A DNA stretch of 48,353 bases from an uncultured Eubacteriales bacterium. GTDB lineage: Bacteria; Bacillota; Clostridia; Christensenellales; UBA1242. The stretch covers positions 1-48,353 of the forward strand of contig CABUZJ010000007.1 in NCBI GenBank assembly GCA_902496015.1, in the 5' to 3' direction. This document shows positions 8,973 through 15,299 of this stretch, piece by piece. How positions within the stretch are numbered: position 1 is the stretch's first letter; each line of letters begins with the position of its first letter. The position numbers and the translations under genes are program-made. The notes beneath the pieces were generated by a model. It made no database searches. It saw nothing but the letters and a program-made list of their open reading frames with translations, and had not been told where the DNA came from.

Positions 8973-10229
8973 CTATCCAACAATAATATCTTTTAAAAAA
9001 TTTAATGTTACAGGTAAACCTAAATATGCAATATTTATTTTAGTGAAATCTATAACATTATTTAAAACTTCACAACCTTTGTCAAAAGTAATAGATGCAA
9101 TTAATTCAAACTTATCATTAAGAACAAATTCTTCTTTTGCAATAACTAATTCTTGTGCACTTAAAATTGTAAGTTCATCTGCTTTCTCGCTTGAAAGAAC
9201 AAATCTGGTTATATAAGCATTTTTTTCTGCCAAAAATTCTTGTTTAGAAAGTGAATTCGATTTTAATATATTTTTTAACTCCATTAAAACTTTCTGCATA
9301 AAAATTTCAGCATGGTCAGCATCAACAATAATTGAAAAAACTAACTTGCCATTGTTTGCATAGTTCACACTTTCAATATGCAAACTTTTAAAATATGGTT
9401 CTGTTGCTAATGCTTGTTTTATCTGTGTTTCAAGTGCTTTAATTATTATATCTAATGCATATTTATCGTTATTTTTAAAAGAAAGTGCTGGAAAAGAAAT
9501 TTCAATTCTACTTTGATTATAACTTCGGTTTTTAATATTAACAAACCCTTCAAAGCCTTCAACTGTTGAAACATATTTTATTTGCCTATATGGCACATCT
9601 TTAAGTTTGTTATAAAATAATTTCCCAATTAGTTCTGTTACTTTTTCTTCATTAACAGCCCCACCAATAGAAATTACCATGTTTTTTGGTGTTAAATATT
9701 TTTTAAGTTGTGTTTTAATTATTTGACTGGTTATTCTATCTATAGATTTTAAATTTCCAAGCCTTGTGTTCATAAGCCCAGTTCTTGCATAAAGTGCCTG
9801 ATTTGTTAAAGTACTTAAATAGTTGGCTGGGTTTAATTTATTTAACTCTATTTCTGCTTTAATTTGAGTTTTAATAGTTGCTAAATAAGTTTCATCATAA
9901 ATAGAATTAAATAAAATATCATAAACAAATTCTATGGCCTGTTCAACTTTGGTTTTAAGACAACTAACACAAATTTGTAAATATTCTTGTTTTGCTGAAA
10001 TCTCATAAACAAAACCCTGTGATTTAGCATAATTTTCAAGTGTGTTAGCACTGGGATATTTTTCAGTTCCACAAAGCATAAGTCTTGAAATTATTTCACA
10101 AGTGCCATTATAAAGTTGTGTTTCCCCTTGATATCCACCAACTAAATCAACACATATAGTTGCTGTGTTTAAATCTGCTAATTCTATAACATTAAGTTTC
10201 AATCCATTAGGATAGTTTAGCAAAGCCAT
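8973..10229 (-). CDS. M16-family peptidase homologue lacking the zinc motif (YmfF-like)
   Basis: 418 residues. The overall pattern is that of M16 (insulinase/processing-peptidase) proteins: an N-terminal half with G-T-E-K-Y-P at 54-59, normally just behind the HxxEH zinc motif, and a C-terminal half with a second M16 fold. Where HxxEH is expected, residues 44-48 read E-I-I-S-R, so zinc binding and hydrolysis should be lost. In Bacillus, YmfF (inactive) and YmfH (active) are encoded near spoIIIE; here only one copy lies beside ftsK and no active partner is visible. It may work as a scaffold or with a partner encoded elsewhere. GGGAGGG precedes the ATG. It is the first gene of the ftsK-rimO-pgsA operon, 23 bases before ftsK. 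Confidence 0.8.
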   Translation of the reverse strand: MALLNYPNGLKLNVIELADLNTATICVDLVGGYQGETQLYNGTCEIISRLMLCGTEKYPSANTLENYAKSQGFVYEISAKQEYLQICVSCLKTKVEQAIEFVYDILFNSIYDETYLATIKTQIKAEIELNKLNPANYLSTLTNQALYARTGLMNTRLGNLKSIDRITSQIIKTQLKKYLTPKNMVISIGGAVNEEKVTELIGKLFYNKLKDVPYRQIKYVSTVEGFEGFVNIKNRSYNQSRIEISFPALSFKNNDKYALDIIIKALETQIKQALATEPYFKSLHIESVNYANNGKLVFSIIVDADHAEIFMQKVLMELKNILKSNSLSKQEFLAEKNAYITRFVLSSEKADELTILSAQELVIAKEEFVLNDKFELIASITFDKGCEVLNNVIDFTKINIAYLGLPVTLNFLKDIIVG

Positions 10230-10258
10230 AAATTACCCTCCCAGTCCTAGATATAAGT

Positions 10259-10267
10259 ATTATAACA
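10259..10267 (-). promoter_or_regulatory. Extended -10 promoter of the M16-ftsK-rimO-pgsA operon
   Basis: The minus strand reads TGTTATAAT, a TATAAT box (10259-10264) preceded by TGn. A good -35 is lacking; the -35 region falls in the preceding terminator stem. The T run of that terminator forms the spacer. Confidence 0.55.
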
Positions 10268-10268
10268 T

Positions 10269-10306
10269 AAAAAAAAACCATTTAAAAATGTTTAAATAGT
10301 TTTTTT
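10269..10306 (-). terminator. Terminator downstream of the deacetylase gene
   Basis: Stem 10271-10286/10291-10306 with loop AATG. On the minus-strand RNA the one non-Watson-Crick position is a G-U wobble (on the plus strand it would be a C-A mismatch), followed by a run of nine U. It therefore serves the minus strand. Confidence 0.75.
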
Positions 10307-10318
10307 ATATTTTTATTT

Positions 10319-11038
10319 TTAATTAATTGTTGCCGTAACAGTGTTTGCAATAAACCCATTAGCTTTAATATAATCTAAAATTTTAGGCAAAGCAGTTAGT
10401 GTTTTTTCAGTTGGATGCATTAAAATTAAATCTCCACCTGCCATATTAGTTACCGCTCTATTATAAATAAGCCCCTCATCTTTATCTCTCCAATCTATTG
10501 TATCTCTTGTCCACATAATAGTTTTATAGCCTAATTCACTAGCCACTTGTATAGTTGTTTTATTATAGCTCCCACCTGGCGGAGCAAATAAATTCATAGT
10601 TAAACCATTCATACAAGTATAAATTAAGTCGTGTGTAATTTTTATTTCTTCTCTGTTTCTAGATGCATCTAATTTTGCATGGTCTTTATGATAATATCCA
10701 TGATTGCCCAATTCATGCCCCATGCTAACAATTTTGTTTAACATATTTTGATTACTTGCAGCCCAACTTCCACCAACAAAAAATGTACATTTAGCATTAT
10801 ATTGTTTTAACACTTCTAGCATATCATCTAAAAACTCTGTTCCCCAATAAACATTAATCATTAAAGCGACATTATTTCCCTCTTTGTTTCCAGCATAAAT
10901 AACTCCATCGGCATTAGTTGCATTAACACTGCTAATTTTATTTGAATTAGAAAGTGTAAATCCCGCTACCAAACAAAAACTAACAACAACAAATAAAATT
11001 AAATTTGTTACAACACTTAATATCTTCTTATTTGCCAT
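10319..11038 (-). CDS. PdaB-like polysaccharide deacetylase family protein with altered catalytic motif
   Basis: 239 residues from the ATG at 11036-11038; an upstream in-frame TTG (11047) sits only 3 bases behind GAGAGG and is the alternative. An N-terminal hydrophobic segment (about 6-28) is a signal peptide or anchor, so the domain is extracytoplasmic. The NodB fold is clear: T-F-F-V-G at 85-89, G-H-E-L-G-N-H-G-Y-Y-H with zinc-type His at 113 and 117, and a downstream A-P-P-G-G-S-Y-N. The first motif, normally T-F-D-D-G or F-D-x-x-W-G, reads I-N-V-Y-W-G (61-66), so the catalytic or metal Asp is replaced by Asn. I recall similar N-V-Y-W-G sequences in clostridial relatives of sporulation protein PdaB, so activity on peptidoglycan or chitin-like sugars is uncertain. 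Confidence 0.8.
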   Translation of the reverse strand: MANKKILSVVTNLILFVVVSFCLVAGFTLSNSNKISSVNATNADGVIYAGNKEGNNVALMINVYWGTEFLDDMLEVLKQYNAKCTFFVGGSWAASNQNMLNKIVSMGHELGNHGYYHKDHAKLDASRNREEIKITHDLIYTCMNGLTMNLFAPPGGSYNKTTIQVASELGYKTIMWTRDTIDWRDKDEGLIYNRAVTNMAGGDLILMHPTEKTLTALPKILDYIKANGFIANTVTATIN

Positions 11039-11062
11039 AACTAACAAATACCTCTCGATTTC

Positions 11063-11068
11063 ATTATA
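11063..11068 (-). promoter_or_regulatory. Possible -10 box of the deacetylase gene
   Basis: A perfect TATAAT on the minus strand about 25 bases before the ATG. No convincing -35 box is seen 16-18 bases upstream. Confidence 0.35.
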
Positions 11069-11121
11069 TGATTAAGGATTTCACAAAATACCCATTTCAA
11101 ATTTAATTAATTAAATATAAA

Positions 11122-11147
11122 AGAGAAGTAATATTAATTACTTCTCT
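11122..11147 (-). terminator. Terminator-like hairpin at the 3' end of the 477-residue protein gene
   Basis: 11-bp perfect stem AGAGAAGTAAT/ATTACTTCTCT around ATTA, which includes the stop codon. The U run after it is short (UUUU then mixed A/U), so termination may be partial. Confidence 0.55.
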
Positions 11148-12567
11148 CATCTTCATAAGTATCTTCTAAAATATCTAACATATCATCTACATTATCATTA
11201 TTTCTTGCTGCACTGTTTGCCTTAATAAAATCTTCCCTAGATTGCATAAATTTAACTAATTTTCTTGCTTGTTCAGCAGATTTGCAAATGTTTTTAAACC
11301 TATTAAATCTTTCCTCATTTTCAAATAAACTTTTTAAAGTTGAACTTTCTAATATATATTTTTGATTTTTATTTGCTATTTCCATTAATTCAAAAAAATC
11401 GTATTTTGGAATAATGTCGTCTTCATCTAGAATTCTATCAATCATCAATTCTTGGCCGTCATCTAATTGCAACTCATCTTCGCTTAACTTTTGAGAATCA
11501 GTTAAACTATCTAACTCTTCTTGCGTTGGTATTTTGTAACAATAATCATCAGCGTCTAATACTTCGTCGTCTAGGTCTTCGTCATATATTTCGCCATCAA
11601 ATTCATCTTCTTCCTCATCATCTTCATCAGCATTTATAATAATGCAATCATCTAAATTCTCTAAATAGTTATATTCCTTATTAGAATAATCGACAATGTT
11701 TTTATTAATTCCATTTTCGTCATATTCAACTAAACTATAAGTCCCTGCTAGTGTATTTGCCTCTCTAACTAAAGAAGATAAAAGAATAAAATACTTTTCT
11801 AAATATATTTGTGAATATTCACCCATTGTATAAGAAAGTTTATTTGAAAGTTTAATTTTCCTTTCAGATAAAATTAATAAATCATTAATTTTATATTTTT
11901 TATAATTATCAGTAGACATAGTATTAATGTTTGGCATAAAACCCAATCTAATAAAAACATCAATTGAATCAATTAACTCATCATCTTTATTAATGTTTTT
12001 ACCTAATGCGTTAACACATTTATCTATAAATTCTTCAACTGATTCTACAGTTTCGTTTTGCATATTGTTTAAAACAATCTCAAAATCTGCTTCACTTGGT
12101 TCGTATTTAATTGAAAAAGCATCACAACTATAAGCAAATGCACCTTCTTTTATTAAATACCCAGCAATTTTAGCATGACTTAAAAGTTTATCATCGGTTA
12201 AAGGATCAACTGTGTTTAAAAATGTGTTTAATGTAGTTTCACCAAATTTTAAAGGCATATCATTTACATTAGAATTACAATTTGCTACTAAAAATTTAAC
12301 AAAATCATAATTGCCATAAATAAAACTATAATCAATTAACTTTAATCCATTTCTATCACACAATGAAATTAATAACTCGGGATCTTGTGCTTCAATTAAA
12401 CTATTATTACCATTTTTAATACATTCAACATAAAAGTTAAATATTCTTTCAGTTTTTTGACTTCCTCCTCCCTTTACAATGTTTTGAGCCGTTACATATT
12501 TATAGGGAGTATTAACATCAACTTCCTGAAATCCTGCTCCATTTTTACTTGAATATATTCTATCCAT
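11134..12567 (-). CDS. Unknown acidic protein with possible degenerate ankyrin-like repeats
   Basis: 477 residues; I do not recognise the family. The N-terminal part includes D-R-N-G-L-K-L-I-D-Y-S-F-I-Y-G-N-Y-D-F-V-K-F-L (71-93), which resembles an ankyrin unit (x-G-x-T-x-L-x-x-A-x-x-x-G-x-x-x-x-V-x-x-L-L), and a second weaker match around 109-142. A run of nearly pure Asp/Glu covers about 313-341. The rest is predicted helical, with no signal peptide or membrane helix, so it is probably cytoplasmic and may bind other proteins. It has its own strong promoter and a hairpin at its 3' end, and thus forms a single-gene unit between pnp and the deacetylase. Its ribosome binding site is weak (CAGGT). 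Confidence 0.75.
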   Translation of the reverse strand: MDRIYSSKNGAGFQEVDVNTPYKYVTAQNIVKGGGSQKTERIFNFYVECIKNGNNSLIEAQDPELLISLCDRNGLKLIDYSFIYGNYDFVKFLVANCNSNVNDMPLKFGETTLNTFLNTVDPLTDDKLLSHAKIAGYLIKEGAFAYSCDAFSIKYEPSEADFEIVLNNMQNETVESVEEFIDKCVNALGKNINKDDELIDSIDVFIRLGFMPNINTMSTDNYKKYKINDLLILSERKIKLSNKLSYTMGEYSQIYLEKYFILLSSLVREANTLAGTYSLVEYDENGINKNIVDYSNKEYNYLENLDDCIIINADEDDEEEDEFDGEIYDEDLDDEVLDADDYCYKIPTQEELDSLTDSQKLSEDELQLDDGQELMIDRILDEDDIIPKYDFFELMEIANKNQKYILESSTLKSLFENEERFNRFKNICKSAEQARKLVKFMQSREDFIKANSAARNNDNVDDMLDILEDTYEDERSN

Positions 12568-12601
12568 AATTTACCTGAACCCTATTTAATATTATATTAT
12601 C

Positions 12602-12630
12602 AGTATATAAGCAAATTGTAATAATGTCAA
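12602..12630 (-). promoter_or_regulatory. Strong sigma-A promoter of the 477-residue protein gene
   Basis: Minus strand TTGACA (12625-12630, perfect), 17-base spacer, TATACT (12602-12607). Transcription would start near 12595, about 28 bases before the ATG. Confidence 0.8.
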
Positions 12631-12661
12631 TATTGGTTTATTTATTTAATTTAAAATAAAT

Positions 12662-12688
12662 AAAGATTATCCTTTCAAGATAATCTTT
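12662..12688 (-). terminator. Terminator downstream of pnp
   Basis: Perfect 10-bp stem AAAGATTATC/GATAATCTTT with a 7-base loop. The U run on the minus-strand RNA is interrupted (UUUAUUUAUUUU). Confidence 0.65.
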
Positions 12689-12711
12689 TTAAATAATATA
12701 TTATTTGTTTA

Positions 12712-14796
12712 TTATAATTTTTTAATTAATTTTAAATCAACTCTTCCTTTATCGTCAATTTTAATAACTTCAACTTCAACACGATCTCCAATAGCAACCA
12801 CATCTTCAACCTTTTCAACATGCTTTTCACTTAGTTTTGAAATGTGAATCATGCCATCTACATTTGCCGTGAGTTCAACAAAAGCCCCAAATGGCATAAT
12901 TCTAATAACTGTGCCAGTATATTTTTCACCAACTGCTGGCTCAAATAAAATAGAATCAATGATTTCCTTTGCTTTACTGCAATCATCTATATTATTAGAA
13001 GCAATCATAACTTTTCCATCATCAGTTATATCAATTTTAACTCCGGTTTCTTCAATTATTTTATTTATAATTTTTCCACCAGAACCAATAACTTCGCCAA
13101 TCCTTTCAGGGTCAATATTAAATGAAATAATTTTAGGCGCATATTTACTTAAATGATCTCTTGGTTTATCTATTACACTAAGCATCTTATTCATAATCTC
13201 TAATCTGCCAAGTCTAGCTTGTTCAAGTGCTGTTGTTAAGATATTTTTATCAATACCTTTAATTTTAATATCCATTTGAATAGCTGTTATACCATTCTTT
13301 GTTCCCGCAACCTTAAAATCCATATCTCCTAAAAAGTCTTCAAGCCCTTGAATGTCGCTTAAAACTACAACTTTCCCGCTTGCTTCATCTTTAATTAAAC
13401 CCATCGCAATACCAGCCACTGGTTCTTTAATAGGCACGCCTGCATCCATAAGCGAAAGGGTTGAAGCACAAACGCTTGCCATCGATGAAGACCCATTAGA
13501 AGATAAAACCTCACTAACAAGCCTTAATGCATAAGGGAAATTTTCTTCACTTGGAATAACTGGTTCAAGAGCACGCTCTGCAAGAGCACCATGCCCAATC
13601 TCTCTTCTTCCTGGTGCTTTTAAAGGTTTTGCTTCACCTGTGGCATAAGGTGGCATGTTATAATGGTGTATATATCTTTTATATTCTGTATCATCTAAAC
13701 CATCTAACTTTTGAACATCACTTATTGTGCCTAATGTTAAGGCATTCATAACCTGAGTTTGTCCACGAGTGAACACACTGCTTCCGTGAACTCTTGGAAG
13801 CACACCTGCTTCACACCATATAGGGCGAATTTGTGTGGTTGTTCTTCCGTCTGGTCTTATTCCGTTATTAATAATATTTGCTCTTACTTTTTCTTTTTTC
13901 ATCTTGTAAAGAGCATCTTTTATTTCTTGTTCCCTTCCTTCATAAGTTGTTGCGAAATGCTCTAATGTTTTTGCTTCAACTTCATCAACTTTTTCTGTTC
14001 TAACAAGTCTATTTGTAGTAACACCTAATGCCTCATTAAGCATTTCATCTGCATAAGCACGAACATCTGCTTCTATATCTGCCCCAACTTTATAATATTC
14101 AATTTCCTTTTTAGGTTTTCCACAATCTTTTGCAATATCTTCAATAAATGCAACTATTTTTTTAATCTCTTCATGAGCAAACATAATAGCATCAAGCATT
14201 TCTTGTTCGCTTACTTCTTGCGCACCTGCTTCTACCATCATAATAGCATCTTTTGTGCCAGAAACTGTTAAGTGCATTCTAGATTTTTCACTTTGTTCAA
14301 CATCTGGATTAATAATAAATTTTCCATCAACTAATCCCACAACAACAGAACCAGTTGGCCCCATAAATGGAATATCGCTAATTGAAAGGGCAACAGATGA
14401 ACCAATCATGGCTAGCACTTCTGGTGGATAATTTGGGTCGACACTTAATGCTGTTGCAACTACGGCTACATCATTATAAAATCCTTTTGGGAATAAAGGT
14501 CTAATTGGTCTATCAATTAACCTACTAGTAAGAATTCCTTTATCACTTGCTCTGCCTTCACGCTTTTTGTATCCACCTGGAATTTTACCAACTGAATACA
14601 TTTTTTCTTCAAAATCTACTCCAAGTGGGAAAAAATCCATGCCGTCTCTTGGTTTGTCACTCATTGTAACATTAACCATAACCATTGTTTCACCACTTTT
14701 AATTATGCAAGAACCATTTGCAAGTTCTGCATATTTGCCAACACGCACTTCAATCTCGCCCGTGCCTACTTTTAAAGAATATCTTTTTTCTTCCAT
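12712..14796 (-). CDS. pnp: Polyribonucleotide nucleotidyltransferase (PNPase)
   Basis: 694 residues, typical length. It has two RNase PH-like domains, a KH domain (about 556-622, with G-E-V-I-G-S-G-G-K) and an S1 domain (about 623-694, with F-G-A-F-V-E and D-G-M-I-H-I-S). PNPase degrades RNA 3' to 5' with phosphate and is a degradosome partner of RNase Y. AGGAG lies upstream of the ATG. It follows rpsO as in most bacteria, but a terminator-like hairpin lies between the two, leaving no room for a full separate promoter; pnp is probably read by passage through that hairpin. Confidence 0.98.
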   Translation of the reverse strand: MEEKRYSLKVGTGEIEVRVGKYAELANGSCIIKSGETMVMVNVTMSDKPRDGMDFFPLGVDFEEKMYSVGKIPGGYKKREGRASDKGILTSRLIDRPIRPLFPKGFYNDVAVVATALSVDPNYPPEVLAMIGSSVALSISDIPFMGPTGSVVVGLVDGKFIINPDVEQSEKSRMHLTVSGTKDAIMMVEAGAQEVSEQEMLDAIMFAHEEIKKIVAFIEDIAKDCGKPKKEIEYYKVGADIEADVRAYADEMLNEALGVTTNRLVRTEKVDEVEAKTLEHFATTYEGREQEIKDALYKMKKEKVRANIINNGIRPDGRTTTQIRPIWCEAGVLPRVHGSSVFTRGQTQVMNALTLGTISDVQKLDGLDDTEYKRYIHHYNMPPYATGEAKPLKAPGRREIGHGALAERALEPVIPSEENFPYALRLVSEVLSSNGSSSMASVCASTLSLMDAGVPIKEPVAGIAMGLIKDEASGKVVVLSDIQGLEDFLGDMDFKVAGTKNGITAIQMDIKIKGIDKNILTTALEQARLGRLEIMNKMLSVIDKPRDHLSKYAPKIISFNIDPERIGEVIGSGGKIINKIIEETGVKIDITDDGKVMIASNNIDDCSKAKEIIDSILFEPAVGEKYTGTVIRIMPFGAFVELTANVDGMIHISKLSEKHVEKVEDVVAIGDRVEVEVIKIDDKGRVDLKLIKKL

Positions 14797-14845
14797 ATTT
14801 ACTCCTATTTTTTTAATTTTGTTTCACAATACCATCATTTGAACT

Positions 14846-14882
14846 AAAAAATAGGCGATAAGAACAAGGTCCTATCGCCTTT
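14846..14882 (-). terminator. Hairpin/terminator between rpsO and pnp
   Basis: On the minus-strand RNA GGCGAUA (14873-14879 as plus TATCGCC) pairs with UAUCGCC (14854-14860), with extra inner pairs, followed by UAUUUUUU. It is either a partial terminator or a processing site between the two genes. Confidence 0.7.
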
Positions 14883-14888
14883 TGCGAA

Positions 14889-15152
14889 CTATTTTCTAAT
14901 TCCAAGTTTTGCAATAAGTTCACGGTAGCTATCAAGATTGGTCTTTTTAAGATATGCAAGTAATCTTTTTCTTGTTCCAACCAATTGAAGAAGCCCTCTG
15001 CGAGAATGCAAATCTTGCTTGTTGGCTTTTAAATGCTCTGTCAAATGATTAATTCTTTCAGTAAGCAAAGCAATTTGAACTTCAGGAGAACCAGTGTCTC
15101 CTTCTTTTCTGCCATATTCAGCAATAATTTGTTGTTTTCTTTCCTTAGTCAT
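14889..15152 (-). CDS. rpsO: Small-subunit ribosomal protein S15
   Basis: 87 residues against the usual 88-89. It carries the S15 pattern of four helices: E-G-D-T-G-S-P-E-V-Q at about 17-26, followed by H-L-T-E-H-L and the basic R-R-G-L-L-Q-L-V-G-x-R-x-R-L-L-x-Y-L segment. S15 is a primary binder of 16S rRNA helices 20-22 and in several bacteria represses its own mRNA. TAAGGAGA precedes the ATG, and an own promoter and a structured leader are predicted upstream. Confidence 0.98.
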   Translation of the reverse strand: MTKERKQQIIAEYGRKEGDTGSPEVQIALLTERINHLTEHLKANKQDLHSRRGLLQLVGTRKRLLAYLKKTNLDSYRELIAKLGIRK

Positions 15153-15179
15153 TTTCCTTCTCTCCTTATTTATTCGCCA

Positions 15180-15223
15180 TACACCATAGCAAAGCGTTGA
15201 AGGTATCGCTAAACTTAGGCATA
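15180..15223 (-). promoter_or_regulatory. Possible autoregulatory leader of rpsO
   Basis: In the predicted mRNA leader, UAUGCC (plus 15218-15223) can pair with GGUGUA (plus 15180-15185), with two G-U pairs. This encloses an AGCG/CGCU stem (15207-15210 with 15193-15196). The nested stems end just before the ribosome binding site, the position of S15 autoregulatory elements in Firmicutes. The fold is read by eye and I could not match it to a known S15 leader class. Confidence 0.4.
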
Positions 15224-15233
15224 GGTCGTTATT

Positions 15234-15262
15234 ATTGTAACATAATAAAAACTATTTGTAAA
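15234..15262 (-). promoter_or_regulatory. Promoter of rpsO(-pnp)
   Basis: Minus strand TTTACA (15257-15262), 17-base spacer, TACAAT (15234-15239), in the 147-base gap between rel and rpsO. Transcription would start near 15227, giving a leader of about 75 bases. Confidence 0.7.
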
Positions 15263-15299
15263 CAGTTTATTAAAAAATTTTTCGCAACAAATCAAACAT

